DNA of 64,000 bases from Pseudomonas panipatensis (GCF_900099785.1 NZ_FNDS01000002.1:558001-622000), one strand, 5' to 3'; positions 32,669 to 41,767 are shown, counted from the first letter of the stretch. The notes: generated from the letters alone by a model not told the origin. Translations and numbers: made by a program.

Positions 32669-35188
32669 TCAGGCCTTGCGCGGCTTGGCCCGCGCGGTGG
32701 GCTCGGCGATCAGCGGATCGTCCGGCCAGTAGTGCTTCGGGTAACGGCCCTTGAGGTCCTTCTTCACCTCGGCGTAGGTGCTGCGCCAGAAGTTCGCCAG
32801 GTCCTGGGTGACCTGCACCGGGCGCTGCGCCGGCGACAGCAGGTGCAGCTTCACCGCCAGGCGCCCGCCGGCGATGCGCGGCGTATCGGCCAGGCCGAAC
32901 AGTTCCTGCAGGCGCACCGCCAGCACCGGCGGCGACTCCTGGTAATCCAGGCGGATCGACGAGCCGGACGGCACCTGCAAGGTGCGCGGCGCCAGTTCAT
33001 CGAGGCGCTGCGGCAGCGGCCAGGGCAACAGGCCATGGAGGATGCCGGCCAGCTCCAGGTTGGCGAAGTGCGCCAGGCGCGAAACCTTGCCCAGGTATGG
33101 CAGCAACCAGTCCTCCAGGCTGTCGAGCAGCGCCGCGTCGCTGACATCCGGCCACTCGCTCTCGCCCTTGCTGTCCAGATCGAGACGGCGCAGCAGCTTG
33201 ACCCGCGCCTGCCACTGGCGCAGTTCCGGCGTCCACGCCAGCAGCTCCAGGCCCTTGCGCCGCACCAGGCCGAGCAGCGCCCGGCTGCGCGCCGCTTCGT
33301 CGAGATTGGGCAGCGCTTCGCGGCTGAGCACCAGCTCGCCGACGCGGCGCTGGCGCTCGGCGCGCAGCACGCCTTCGCGCTCGTCCCAGTCCAGCTCGTC
33401 GCGCTGGCTGACCTGCTCGGCCAGCACGCCGTCGAACAGCGCCGGGTCCAGGGCCGCCGCCAGGTAGATGCGCTCCTCGCGCTGGCCCTGGCGGCTGCCG
33501 AGGTCGGCGATCACCAGCCAGGGTTCCTTCATCAGCGCGTCCGGCTCGCTGAACTGGGCGGCGCGGCCGTTGGCCAGGCGGTACTCGCCGCCGCCGTCGC
33601 GGCGCTGGCGGGCCACCCGGTCGGGGTAGGCGAAGGCCAGCAGCGCGCCGAGCCAGCGCGGATGATCCGGGTCGGCCACCGGCTCGCTCGCCTGTCCGCG
33701 CAGGTAGCCACGGAACTGCCGCGCCAGTTGCCGGATGCGCTGCAGCGCGCCACGGCTGCCGCGCGCGGCCGAGGCCGCGCCGGCGAGCAGGGCGATGCGC
33801 TCATGCACATCCGCCCCACCGCCGCGCAGGATGTCGCGCTCGCCAAGCAGCGCGGCGACATCGCACGCCAGCGCGGCGAGGCCAAGCGCCTGGCCGCGCA
33901 ACAGCAGGTGGGCGATACGCGGATGCGCCGGCAGCTCGGCCATGGCCTGGCCGTGGCCATTGAGCGCGCCCGTGTCCGTCAGCGCGCCGAGCCGCGCCAG
34001 CAACTCGCGGGCCTGGGCATAGGCGGCCGCGGGCGGCGCATCGAGCCAGACCAGCTCATCCGGCGCCACGCCCCAGCGCGCCAGTTGCAGGGCCAGCCCG
34101 GCGAGGTCGGCCTGAAGGATTTCCGCCGTGCCATAGGCCGGCAGTTGTTCATGCTGCGCCTCCGACCACAGGCGGTAGCAGACGCCCGGTTCCAGGCGCC
34201 CGGCACGGCCGGCGCGCTGGGTGGCGGACGCGCGCGAGATGCGCTGGGTTTCCAGGCGCGTCATGGCGCTGCCCGGATCGAAGCGCGGCACCCGCGCCAG
34301 GCCGGCATCCACCACCACGCGCACGCCGTCGATGGTCAGGCTGGTCTCGGCGATGTTGGTCGCCAACACCACCTTGCGCTGGCCCGGCGGCGCCGGCTCG
34401 ATGGCGGCGCGCTGGGCGGAGAGTTCCAGTTCGCCGTGCAACGGGCAGAGCAGCACCTCGTCGCGGCCGGCCAGGGCCTCGCCGAGCTGCTCGGCGACGC
34501 GGCGGATCTCGGCTTGGCCGGGGAGGAACACCAGCAGGCTGCCGCCCTCGTCGGCCAGCGCCTGGAGCACCGTCTGCACGACGCGCGGTTCGATGAACTC
34601 GCCGGCCTGGAACGGCCGCCCCCAGCGGACATCCACCGGGAACATGCGCCCCTCGCTGCGCACCACCGGCGCCTCGCCAAGCAGCGCGGACAGCCGCTCG
34701 CCCTCCAGGGTGGCGGACATCACCAGCACCTTCAGCGGCTCGTCGCGCAGCAGCTCGCGGCCGTTGAGGGTCAGCGCCAGGGCCAGGTCGGCGTCCAGGC
34801 TACGCTCATGGAATTCGTCGAAGATCACCAGGCCGACACCGTCCAGCCCCGGATCGTCCTGCAGGCGACGGGTGAGGATGCCTTCGGTGACCACTTCGAT
34901 GCGCGTCTTCGGGCCGACCTTGCTGTCCAGGCGGATTCGGTAGCCGACGGTCTCGCCGACCTTCTCGCCGAGTTCCGCCGCCAGGCGCTCGGCCGCCGCC
35001 CGCGCGGCCAGCCGGCGCGGCTCCAGCATGAGGATGCGCTGCCCGGCCAGCCACGGCTCGTCGAGCAGGGCCAGGGGCACGCGGGTGGTCTTGCCGGCCC
35101 CCGGCGGCGCTTCCAGCACGGCCTCGTGGCGCGCGGCCAGGGCCTGGCGCAAAGCGGGAAGCACACTGTCGATGGGAAGGGAATTCAT
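32669..35188 (-). CDS. hrpB: ATP-dependent helicase HrpB
   Basis: This 839-residue DExH helicase has Walker A PPGAGKTTRVP near residue 28, the DEFH box in VIFDEFHERSLDAD near residue 125, MSATLEGER, and motif VI QRAGRAGR near residue 330. A C-terminal HrpB-specific domain of about 300 residues includes YPDRVARQR and the terminal WPDDPLIAEPTARAKPR. Length is normal for HrpB. The substrate RNA is unknown; in P. aeruginosa-type gene order it occupies the same place. Confidence 0.94.
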   Translation of the reverse strand: MNSLPIDSVLPALRQALAARHEAVLEAPPGAGKTTRVPLALLDEPWLAGQRILMLEPRRLAARAAAERLAAELGEKVGETVGYRIRLDSKVGPKTRIEVVTEGILTRRLQDDPGLDGVGLVIFDEFHERSLDADLALALTLNGRELLRDEPLKVLVMSATLEGERLSALLGEAPVVRSEGRMFPVDVRWGRPFQAGEFIEPRVVQTVLQALADEGGSLLVFLPGQAEIRRVAEQLGEALAGRDEVLLCPLHGELELSAQRAAIEPAPPGQRKVVLATNIAETSLTIDGVRVVVDAGLARVPRFDPGSAMTRLETQRISRASATQRAGRAGRLEPGVCYRLWSEAQHEQLPAYGTAEILQADLAGLALQLARWGVAPDELVWLDAPPAAAYAQARELLARLGALTDTGALNGHGQAMAELPAHPRIAHLLLRGQALGLAALACDVAALLGERDILRGGGADVHERIALLAGAASAARGSRGALQRIRQLARQFRGYLRGQASEPVADPDHPRWLGALLAFAYPDRVARQRRDGGGEYRLANGRAAQFSEPDALMKEPWLVIADLGSRQGQREERIYLAAALDPALFDGVLAEQVSQRDELDWDEREGVLRAERQRRVGELVLSREALPNLDEAARSRALLGLVRRKGLELLAWTPELRQWQARVKLLRRLDLDSKGESEWPDVSDAALLDSLEDWLLPYLGKVSRLAHFANLELAGILHGLLPWPLPQRLDELAPRTLQVPSGSSIRLDYQESPPVLAVRLQELFGLADTPRIAGGRLAVKLHLLSPAQRPVQVTQDLANFWRSTYAEVKKDLKGRYPKHYWPDDPLIAEPTARAKPRKA

Positions 35189-35319
35189 GCCGGCTCCTCA
35201 TGGCGACCGAACATTCGTCGCTCGATCGCCGTCAATTTCATCCATCCTTAAGCGGACGGAAACAACAAACCTGCGAGTATAACGGCGAACCCGTTCACCT
35301 CTGTCGCAGTCCCAGCATG

Positions 35320-35337
35320 CGCTAGCAGGGGCTAGCG
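35320..35337. repeat. short inverted repeat
   Basis: CGCTAGC and GCTAGCG are inverted around AGGG, 59 bp before the lipoprotein start, in the 208-bp divergent gap with hrpB. It may be an operator; the remainder of the gap shows no other clear signal. Confidence 0.3.
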
Positions 35338-35396
35338 ATAGAGGCACCGGCGCCTCGTTGTTATAGTTGCCGGCACCACCCACCAGGAGGTCCTCC

Positions 35397-35813
35397 ATGC
35401 GTCTTGCCACTCGAGTTTCCTGCGCCGTACTCAGCGCAACCCTGCTCAGCCAGCTCGCCGCCTGCGGCACCCTGTTCTACCCCGAGCGGCGCGGCCAGAT
35501 CGACGGCCGCATCGACCCGGCGATCGCCGTGTTCGACGCCATCGGTCTGTTGTTCTACATCATCCCGGGGCTGATTGCCTTCGGCGTAGACTTCGCCACC
35601 GGAGCCATCTACCTGCCCGACGCCAAATACTCGGTCGCCCCGGAAAAACTGCACCAGGCGGTCGGCGCCGATGGCCAGGTAGACAAGGCTAAACTCAAAG
35701 CGATCATCGAACGCGAGACCGGCCGCGCCCTGCCGCTGGACGACCCACGCCTGATCCAGCGCGTCGGCAACCCGCAGCAACTGGCCAGTCTCGGACTGCC
35801 TCTGGAGGGTTGA
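35397..35813 (+). CDS. small lipoprotein of unknown function
   Basis: This 138-residue protein has a lipoprotein signal: MRLATRVSCAVLSATL then LSQLAAC, with the lipobox cysteine at residue 22. A hydrophobic stretch of about 25 residues follows (FDAIGLLFYIIPGLIAFGVD), so the mature protein may also cross or enter the membrane. The C-terminal half is soluble-looking. A CAGGAGG ribosome site precedes the ATG. It is followed after one base by a DinB-family gene. I do not recognise the family. Confidence 0.75.
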   Translation: MRLATRVSCAVLSATLLSQLAACGTLFYPERRGQIDGRIDPAIAVFDAIGLLFYIIPGLIAFGVDFATGAIYLPDAKYSVAPEKLHQAVGADGQVDKAKLKAIIERETGRALPLDDPRLIQRVGNPQQLASLGLPLEG

Positions 35814-35814
35814 T

Positions 35815-36330
35815 ATGCACGCGGTACTGGGACGCCACCTCGAACGACTGCTCGACTACCACCAATGGGCCCACGAGCGGATTCTCGAAGCCGTCGCGCC
35901 CCTGGACGAAGCCGCCTACCGGGCGCCGCGCGGGCTGTTCTTCGGCAGCCTGCACGGCACCCTCAACCACATCGCCGTGGTCGACCGCATCTGGCTCGCC
36001 CGCGTCGAAGGCCAGCCCTGGCAGTTCGAACGCCTGGACAGCGAAGCGGCGCCCGACCGCGAAGCCCTGGCTAGCTTCCTCGCCGATGGCGTGGCCGGCT
36101 GGCGCCTGTGGCTGAGCCGCCAGGACGAAGCCGACCTCGGCAAGCTGCTCGAGTACCGCAACATGGCCGGCCAGGAGCAGCGGCAAAGCCTGGTCGACGT
36201 CGTCCAGCACCTGGTCAACCACGGCACCCACCACCGCGGGCAGATGAGCGCGGCGCTCACCGCCCTCGGCCAGCCGGCGCCGATCCTCGACTACATCTAC
36301 TTCCTGCCGGGTCGCCTGGACATTCGATGA
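35815..36330 (+). CDS. DinB-family protein
   Basis: This 171-residue protein has the four-helix DinB/YfiT fold. The three expected metal-binding histidines are suggested by LHGTLNHIAVVD near residue 46 and HLVNHGTHHRGQM near residue 127. DinB-like proteins are putative metal-dependent thiol S-transferases; the substrate is unknown. The ATG lies one base after the lipoprotein stop, and its stop overlaps the cation-efflux start as ATGA, so the three genes likely form one operon. Confidence 0.85.
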   Translation: MHAVLGRHLERLLDYHQWAHERILEAVAPLDEAAYRAPRGLFFGSLHGTLNHIAVVDRIWLARVEGQPWQFERLDSEAAPDREALASFLADGVAGWRLWLSRQDEADLGKLLEYRNMAGQEQRQSLVDVVQHLVNHGTHHRGQMSAALTALGQPAPILDYIYFLPGRLDIR

Positions 36331-37223
36331 GCGTAGACGCCCAACGCGCGCGCCTGCTGAGCCTGGCCACCAGCGCCTCGCTCAGCGTGGCGGTCACCCT
36401 GGTGGTCACCAAGGCCATCGCCTGGTGGCTCAGCGGTTCGGTGAGCCTGCTCGCCGGTCTCACCGATTCGCTGCTCGACGGCGCCGCCTCGTTGCTCAAC
36501 CTGCTCGCCGTGCGTTACTCGCTACGCCCGGCGGACGACGACCACCGTTACGGCCACGGCAAGGCGGAATCGCTCTCGGGACTCGGCCAGGCGCTGTTCA
36601 TCGCGGTCAGCGCGGTGCTCATCGGCACCCAGGCGCTGGACCGCCTGCAGCACCCGGAACCGCTCGGCGCCACCGGCTGGGGCATCCTGGTGATGCTGCT
36701 GTCGCTGGCGCTGACCGCCGCCCTGCTAGTGCTGCAAGGCCATGTGATCAAGCGTACCGGCTCACTGGCGGTCTACGCCGACTCGCTGCACTACCGCTCC
36801 GACCTGCTGCTCAACACCAGCATCCTGGTGGCGCTGCTCCTGGCGCGCTACGGCTTCCCACGCATGGACGCGGTGTTCGGCCTGGGCATCGCCGGCTACA
36901 TCCTCTGGAGCGCCGGGCAGATCGCCCGCGAATCGCTGACGGTGCTGATGGACGAGGAACTGCCGCCGGAAGTGGGCGCGCGGATGCTCGAACTGGTCTG
37001 CCAGGTGCCCGGAGTGACCGGCGCCCATGACCTGCGCACGCGGGTCTCCGGCGACCGCTGGTTCGTCCAGTTGCACCTGGAACTGCCCGGCGAAATGCGC
37101 CTGTCCCAGGCCCACGAACTCTGTGACGAAGCGGTGCTGGCGATCCGCAAGGAGTACCCCCGGGCCGACGTGCTGGTGCATGCCGACCCGCTGGAAGTCG
37201 TCGGCAACGAAAGCGTCAGTTGA
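36327..37223 (+). CDS. cation diffusion facilitator transporter (FieF-like)
   Basis: This 298-residue inner-membrane exporter has about six transmembrane segments and a C-terminal cytoplasmic domain. Metal-site motifs are DSLLDG in the second segment and HYRSD in the fifth (the HxxxD pattern). The family exports Zn, Fe, Co or Cd by proton antiport. The start overlaps the DinB stop by 4 bp. Its 3' end overlaps the convergent DUF6515 gene by 8 bp. Confidence 0.92.
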   Translation: MSVDAQRARLLSLATSASLSVAVTLVVTKAIAWWLSGSVSLLAGLTDSLLDGAASLLNLLAVRYSLRPADDDHRYGHGKAESLSGLGQALFIAVSAVLIGTQALDRLQHPEPLGATGWGILVMLLSLALTAALLVLQGHVIKRTGSLAVYADSLHYRSDLLLNTSILVALLLARYGFPRMDAVFGLGIAGYILWSAGQIARESLTVLMDEELPPEVGARMLELVCQVPGVTGAHDLRTRVSGDRWFVQLHLELPGEMRLSQAHELCDEAVLAIRKEYPRADVLVHADPLEVVGNESVS

Positions 37224-38541
37224 GGCTGTAGCCGCGCCCGCGCAGGCACGCCGCCAGCGCCCCCCGGTAACTGTCCACCGCCTGTTGCGGCGGCGCGTAG
37301 GTGACCATCGCCGGATCAAAACCGCTCTGGCCGACCGCCCAGGCATGGCACTCGTAATGGTCGCGGGCCTGCTGCTCCGGGCTCTGCCCGTAGGCCGGGT
37401 AGGCGATCACATCATAGGGATTGGCCAGCGGCGCTTGCTGCACCTGCGGCGGCGGCACCACCTCGAAGGTCTGCGCACTGGCGTCGAACAGGTAATAGGT
37501 ACCGGCGGCGAGGAAATACAGCATGCTGCCGATCCACACTTGCTCGGCGAAGTCCGGCAGATAGCTCACGCGCACGCCGTAGGGCGGAGCGACCATGACA
37601 TAGCGCGAACCGTAGGGCCGGTACCAGTAGCCTTCGCTGAAGAAATAGTCGCTGCCACGCCACGGCACCCGGTAATGCCCCGGCGGAACCCGGTCGACCA
37701 CATGCCCCGGACGCCAATCGGAAGGATGCGGGCCCCAGTTACCGCCATGCTCCGACGGGTGCCACTGGCCCTGATCGCCATGCCAGCGCCCCTGCCATTC
37801 ACTGGCGAAATTGCCCTGCGGACGGCTCTGCCACTGCGCGCCCTGGTTGAACTGCGCGCGTTCATTCTCCTGCGGGCGGCCTTGCCACTGTCCGCCCTGA
37901 TTCCCCTGTGGACGGCCTTGCCACTGCCAGCCCTGATTGCCCTGCGGACGGCCCTGCCATTGCCCGCCCTGATGCTCCTGCGGGCGACCTTGCCACTGCC
38001 CGCCCTGGTTCTCCTGCGGACGCCCCTGCCATTGCCCGCTCTGATTCCCCTGCGGACGACCCTGCCACTGCCCGCCCTGATGCTCCTGCGGGCGGCCTTG
38101 CCACTGCCCGCCCTGGTTCTCCTGCGGACGCCCCTGCCACTGCCCGCCCTGATGCTCCTGCGGGCGGCCTTGCCACTGCCCGCCCTGGTTCTCCTGCGGA
38201 CGACCCTGCCACTGCCCGGCCTGGTTCCCCTGCGGGCGGCCCTGCATCTGTCCGCCCTGATGCTCCTGCGGGTGACCTTGCCACTGTCCGCCCTGGTTCT
38301 CCTGCGGACGGCCTTGCATCTGTCCGCCTTGATGCTCCTGCGGGTGGCCTTGCCACTGCCCGCCCTGGTTCTCCTGCGGACGGCCCTGCATCTGCCCGCC
38401 GCCATTGCCTTGCGGACGGCCCTGCCACTGCTGGCCCTGGCCGCCGTGATGATCCGCCCCCTGCCCTTCGGCAAGGGCCTGGCCGGCGATGGCGAGGGAA
38501 AGCAGCCCAACGGATGCCAAACGCCAGATACCCGACTTCAT
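37216..38541 (-). CDS. DUF6515-family secreted protein with a long Gln-rich 12-residue repeat
   Basis: This 441-residue protein has a signal peptide (MKSGIWRLASVG then ALA near residue 24). Residues about 35-240 are sixteen near-perfect copies of a 12-residue unit, typically QGRPQENQGGQW, alternating ENQ, EHQ and GNQ. A C-terminal domain of about 200 residues, starting near PGHYRVPWRGSDYFFSEGYWY, is rich in Tyr and resembles DUF6515. It is probably exported, but membrane or matrix attachment is not shown. Repeat number is likely variable between strains. The start is chosen for the signal peptide; the in-frame codons upstream are non-homologous. Confidence 0.8.
   Translation of the reverse strand: MKSGIWRLASVGLLSLAIAGQALAEGQGADHHGGQGQQWQGRPQGNGGGQMQGRPQENQGGQWQGHPQEHQGGQMQGRPQENQGGQWQGHPQEHQGGQMQGRPQGNQAGQWQGRPQENQGGQWQGRPQEHQGGQWQGRPQENQGGQWQGRPQEHQGGQWQGRPQGNQSGQWQGRPQENQGGQWQGRPQEHQGGQWQGRPQGNQGWQWQGRPQGNQGGQWQGRPQENERAQFNQGAQWQSRPQGNFASEWQGRWHGDQGQWHPSEHGGNWGPHPSDWRPGHVVDRVPPGHYRVPWRGSDYFFSEGYWYRPYGSRYVMVAPPYGVRVSYLPDFAEQVWIGSMLYFLAAGTYYLFDASAQTFEVVPPPQVQQAPLANPYDVIAYPAYGQSPEQQARDHYECHAWAVGQSGFDPAMVTYAPPQQAVDSYRGALAACLRGRGYSLN
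37862..38440. repeat. 36-bp coding tandem repeat
   Basis: About sixteen copies of a 36-bp unit encode the repeats of the DUF6515 protein. A typical plus-strand unit begins CTGCGGACG and ends GCCCTGATGCTC. Because 36 is divisible by three, several frames on both strands stay open through the array. The substitutions cluster at a few codons (ENQ/EHQ/GNQ). Confidence 0.85.
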
Positions 38542-38670
38542 GAATGCCTCACAGCGGCCAGCCGGCCGACGGGTTGTGGAACGCATAGCCTGTAGACAGC
38601 AGGTGCCGTGGGGCATTGCCGGGCGCTGGGTAAAGTCTGGGTAAAGGTCGCCCAGGCAAATTCCAGGCAA

Positions 38671-38696
38671 GAAAAAAGGGAGGTCTGAGACCTCCC
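38671..38696 (-). terminator. strong rho-independent terminator on the minus strand
   Basis: Read on the minus strand, GGGAGGTCT and a closely matching AGACCTCCC form a stem, followed by TTTTTT. It lies upstream of the DUF6515 gene and 41 bp past the end of a short minus-strand open frame. No recognised gene explains it. Confidence 0.75.
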
Positions 38697-38736
38697 CTCG
38701 GGAAACTCGTCCAGGCTCGTCGCGGTTAGCGCCGGC

Positions 38737-38905
38737 TCACCTCGCTCCACCTTCTGGGCGGTGCGTAGCCCGGGGGCCGGCGCGACCCTGTGGGGTCGGC
38801 GGGCCGCGATGCGCCTGATTGGGCGGATCGCCGTGGACGCGAGTGTCCGGGCCGTGAATCTGGGAGAGATCATACGGGGGAGTTCCCGGCAGCGGATTGC
38901 GAAGA
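38737..38905 (-). ncRNA. possible small RNA or short gene ending at the terminator
   Basis: The 445-bp gap between the DUF6515 start (38541) and the Lrp-family start (38987) holds a minus-strand open frame that ends with TGA at 38737, 41 bp before a strong terminator. The predicted C-terminus is rich in Pro, His, Arg and Gly (YDLSQIHGPDTRVHGDPP). There is no convincing ATG or ribosome site; codon third-position GC is lower than in neighbouring genes. An AT-rich stretch around 38940-38955 could serve as promoter. A regulatory RNA is as likely as a small protein. Confidence 0.35.
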
Positions 38906-38986
38906 TTGCTCAGCGAAGCATCGATTGCGCAATAAACCACTAAAAATATATAAACCACAGCAATCGAACAGGAAAACGAGGCACCG

Positions 38987-39466
38987 ATGAACAAGCTGGA
39001 CCGCTACGACCTGCGAATTCTCGCCGAATTGCAGCGCGACGCGCGCATTTCCAACCAGGAACTGGCCGAGCGCATCGGCCTCTCGCCCTCGCCCTGTTCG
39101 CGGCGGGTCAAGCAACTGGAGGACGACGGCTACATCCTGCGCCAGGTGGCCCTGCTGGACAGCAAGAAGCTCGGCCTGAGCCTCACCGCCTTCGTCCTGA
39201 TCGGCATGGACAGGCACACCCCGGAGCGTTTCGAGCACTTCCAGTCGATCATCGGCCAATGCCCGGAAGTGCTGGAGTGCAGCCTGGTCACCGGGATGGA
39301 CGCCGACTACCAGCTCAAGGTGATGGTGCCGGACATGGAGCACTACCAGCACTTCCTGCTCGGCACCTTGACGCGCATCGAAGGGGTGACCAGCGTGCGA
39401 TCCAGCTTCGTCCTGCGCAACATCCTCGACAGCACCGAACTGCCGCTGGAACACCTGCGCAGCTGA
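38987..39466 (+). CDS. Lrp/AsnC-family transcriptional regulator
   Basis: This 159-residue regulator has an N-terminal helix-turn-helix, ISNQELAERIGLSPSPCSRR near residue 21, and a C-terminal RAM ligand-binding domain from about residue 70, including SLVTGMDADYQLKVMV. It probably binds an amino acid and regulates a nearby or remote target; no obvious amino acid enzyme is adjacent. The upstream 40 bp are AT-rich (TAAAAATATATAAACC), consistent with a promoter and an Lrp-type binding region. Confidence 0.92.
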   Translation: MNKLDRYDLRILAELQRDARISNQELAERIGLSPSPCSRRVKQLEDDGYILRQVALLDSKKLGLSLTAFVLIGMDRHTPERFEHFQSIIGQCPEVLECSLVTGMDADYQLKVMVPDMEHYQHFLLGTLTRIEGVTSVRSSFVLRNILDSTELPLEHLRS

Positions 39467-39529
39467 GCGCTGTCCTGCGGCAAAACGGCGCACCCACGCA
39501 AACGATGCGCTGCCGGAGCGTCGGGAGAA

Positions 39530-39557
39530 GGCGCGGAAAACCCGATTTTTCCGCGCC
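39530..39557. repeat. inverted repeat, 11-bp stem
   Basis: GGCGCGGAAAA and TTTTCCGCGCC are inverted around CCCGAT in the 266-bp gap after the Lrp-family gene. The T-run lies inside the stem, so it is only a possible terminator for that gene. Confidence 0.4.
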
Positions 39558-39655
39558 GACGCGGCGCTGGCGCGAGTTCCTGAAGCGGGCGGCAGCCCCC
39601 GCGACAAATCTTGCGCATTTTCTGAGCGGTACTGATCAGCGACTGTCCGGCCCTT

Positions 39656-39661
39656 TATAAT
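39656..39661 (+). promoter_or_regulatory. consensus -10 element before the DUF2788 gene
   Basis: TATAAT lies 72 bp upstream of the DUF2788 start. A matching -35 element was not found at the usual spacing. Confidence 0.35.
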
Positions 39662-39732
39662 GCCGCCCTTTGTCGCACCCGCCGGCTGGCCCGGCGGCCC
39701 ACTGGCATCGCCCGCGCCGGGCAGGAGCTGCA

Positions 39733-39936
39733 ATGAACGAGAGTTTCGAAGACTGGATGATGTATGGGCTGGTCAGCGCCCTGATCCTGTTCATGGCCTT
39801 CATCGTCTGGGACCTGGCGAAGAAGTCCAAGGCCGGCCGCATGGGCACCATGGTGCTGTTCTTCGCCCTCGGCCTCGGCGTCTTCGGCTTCCTGGTCAAG
39901 TCCATCGTGGTGGCAGGCCTGGAAGGCGGCTTCTAG
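39733..39936 (+). CDS. DUF2788 small membrane protein
   Basis: This 67-residue protein has two transmembrane segments, about residues 10-30 (MYGLVSALILFMAFIVWDL) and 38-58 (MGTMVLFFALGLGVFGFLV), with a positively charged loop KKSKAGR between. It matches the DUF2788 family of small Pseudomonas inner-membrane proteins of unknown function. The start MNESFEDW is preceded by GGAG; an in-frame upstream extension is Pro- and Arg-rich and unlikely to be translated. Confidence 0.82.
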   Translation: MNESFEDWMMYGLVSALILFMAFIVWDLAKKSKAGRMGTMVLFFALGLGVFGFLVKSIVVAGLEGGF

Positions 39937-39986
39937 CCTCCACTGCCGGCCACGGCCAGGCGCCCTCGCCCAGCGCGCCCCGGCAC

Positions 39987-40616
39987 CTACAAGGTCTGGG
40001 GCTCGACGTCCCGCCACTGCCCCGGCTGCAAGCCATCCAGGCTCCACGGACCGATGCGCACCCGCACCAGGCGCAGGGTCGGCAGGCCCACCGCGGCGGT
40101 CATGCGCCGCACCTGACGATTGCGTCCCTCGCGGATCACCAGCTCCAGCCAGGCCGTCGGCACCGATTTGCGGAACCGCACCGGCGGCACCCGCTCCCAG
40201 AGCGACGGCGTGTCGATACGCCGGGCCTCCGCCGGCAGGGTCGGCCCGTCGTTCAAAGTCACGCCGTCGCGCAGGCGCTTCAATTGCGCTTCGTCCGGCT
40301 CGCCTTCCACCTGCACCCAATAGGTCTTCGCCAGCTTGTGCTTGGGATCGGCGATGCGCGCCTGCAGGCGGCCGTCGTTGGTCAGCAGCAGCAACCCCTC
40401 GCTGTCGCGGTCCAGCCGCCCGGCGGGGTAGACGCCGGGGACCGGCACGTAATCCTTGAGCGTCGCCCGGCCCTCGCTGTCGTTGAACTGGGTGAGCACG
40501 TCGAACGGCTTGTTCAGCAGGATCAGCCGTGGCTGTGCCGGCGGTGCCTTGGCGACCCGGCGCGGGGTGGCTGGCGAGGAAGGACGACGAGGAGCGGGGC
40601 GCGGCGGACGAGGCAT
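39987..40616 (-). CDS. rluE: 23S rRNA pseudouridine synthase RluE
   Basis: This 209-residue enzyme has the RsuA/RluE-type catalytic motif [17 protein letters not shown] near residue 75, with the catalytic aspartate in it, and the basic segment [11 protein letters not shown]. There is no N-terminal S4 domain, which fits RluE. It modifies U2457 of 23S rRNA (family knowledge). The first 20 residues are Pro- and Arg-rich. Confidence 0.85.
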   Translation of the reverse strand: MPRPPRPAPRRPSSPATPRRVAKAPPAQPRLILLNKPFDVLTQFNDSEGRATLKDYVPVPGVYPAGRLDRDSEGLLLLTNDGRLQARIADPKHKLAKTYWVQVEGEPDEAQLKRLRDGVTLNDGPTLPAEARRIDTPSLWERVPPVRFRKSVPTAWLELVIREGRNRQVRRMTAAVGLPTLRLVRVRIGPWSLDGLQPGQWRDVEPQTL

Positions 40617-40705
40617 GGGAGACGGCTTGTGCAAGGTAAGCGAGACGTAAGCGTGGCCCGGCATGCTAGGTTGTGCCACAGCCCCACCGCAAGAGCATCC
40701 CGACC

Positions 40706-41767
40706 ATGCCCCGCGCCCGTCGCTTCCCCTGGCTGATCACCCTGCGCAACCTCAGCGGCCGCCTCGGCGCGCGCTACCGCGGCCCGCAGTCGGCGAACTT
40801 CGACGGCCAGCGCTTCCGCAACCTCGACGCCAAGCCCCACCATGGCTTGCGCGCCTTCCTCAAATGGCAGTTCGCGCGCGGCAAGCAGCAGCCCTGGCGC
40901 GACCAGCCCGGCCCGGCGCAAGCACCCGAGGTGCCGGCGCGGGTCGCCGGCGCGGAACTGCGCGTCACCTTCATCAACCACGCCACCCTGCTGATCCAGC
41001 ATCGCGGCCTGAATATCCTCACCGACCCGCTGTGGGGCGAACGCACCAGCCCGCTGCGTTTCCTCGGGCCGCGCCGCCACCACCCGCCGGGGCTGAGCCT
41101 CGACGAGCTGCCGCCAATCGACCTGATCCTGGTCAGCCACAACCATTACGACCACCTGGATATCGGCAGCCTCGACCAACTGGCGCGGCGCTTCCCCCAG
41201 GCGCGGGTAGTGACCGGGCTGGGCAACGCCGAACTGATCCGCGCCTGCGGCTTCGTCGATGTGCACGAAATCGACTGGTGGCAAAGCGTGCCGCTGCCGC
41301 AAGGCATGCTGCTCACCGGCGTGCCGGCGCAGCACTGGTCGGCACGCTCGCGGCGCGACACCAACCGCACCCTGTGGCTGGGCTTCGTCCTCGAATCAGC
41401 GGACGGGCCGCTGCTGTTCCCCGGCGATACCGGACTCGGCCCCGAGTTCGCGCTGATCCGCCAGCGCTTCGGGCCGATGCGCTTCGCCGCGCTGCCGATC
41501 GGCGCCTACGCGCCGCGCTGGTTCATGCGCCACCACCACATGGACCCGGACGATGCGGTGAAGGCGCACCGCATCCTCGACTCGCACAGCAGCATGGCGA
41601 TCCACTTCGGCACCTTCAGGTTGAGCGACGAGGGCCAGTTCGCCCCCATCGAGGACCTGGCCCGCGCGCTGCTCGAACAAGGCGTCGACAGCCAGCGCTT
41701 CCGCGCGCCCAAGCCGGGCGAGCACTGGCGGGTCGCGCCGCTGCCGGCCGCCCGCGCGCTCGACTAG
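40706..41767 (+). CDS. MBL-fold metallo-hydrolase (NAPE-PLD/RomA-like)
   Basis: This 353-residue protein is a metallo-beta-lactamase-fold hydrolase with the motif HNHYDHLD near residue 150, [11 protein letters not shown] before it, and [11 protein letters not shown] and HHHMDPDDA later. It is related to NAPE-hydrolysing phospholipase D and UlaG/RomA-type proteins. The start MPRARRFPW is chosen over an ATG eleven codons upstream because the basic, hydrophobic sequence starts there. Substrate unknown. Its stop shares CTAG with the convergent SEC-C gene. Confidence 0.85.
   Translation: MPRARRFPWLITLRNLSGRLGARYRGPQSANFDGQRFRNLDAKPHHGLRAFLKWQFARGKQQPWRDQPGPAQAPEVPARVAGAELRVTFINHATLLIQHRGLNILTDPLWGERTSPLRFLGPRRHHPPGLSLDELPPIDLILVSHNHYDHLDIGSLDQLARRFPQARVVTGLGNAELIRACGFVDVHEIDWWQSVPLPQGMLLTGVPAQHWSARSRRDTNRTLWLGFVLESADGPLLFPGDTGLGPEFALIRQRFGPMRFAALPIGAYAPRWFMRHHHMDPDDAVKAHRILDSHSSMAIHFGTFRLSDEGQFAPIEDLARALLEQGVDSQRFRAPKPGEHWRVAPLPAARALD

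Noticed and set aside
32654-35251. A plus-strand frame of about 865 residues over hrpB
   Set aside because: hrpB on the minus strand has all helicase motifs; this frame is its shadow.
37862-38440. CRISPR-like periodicity of 36 bp
   Set aside because: There are no unique spacers; the repeats are contiguous and encode a protein repeat.
37027-38595. A 522-residue plus-strand frame rich in Leu and Pro across the DUF6515 gene
   Set aside because: It is antisense to the 36-bp coding repeat and the cation-efflux gene end; the repeat leaves several frames open by chance.
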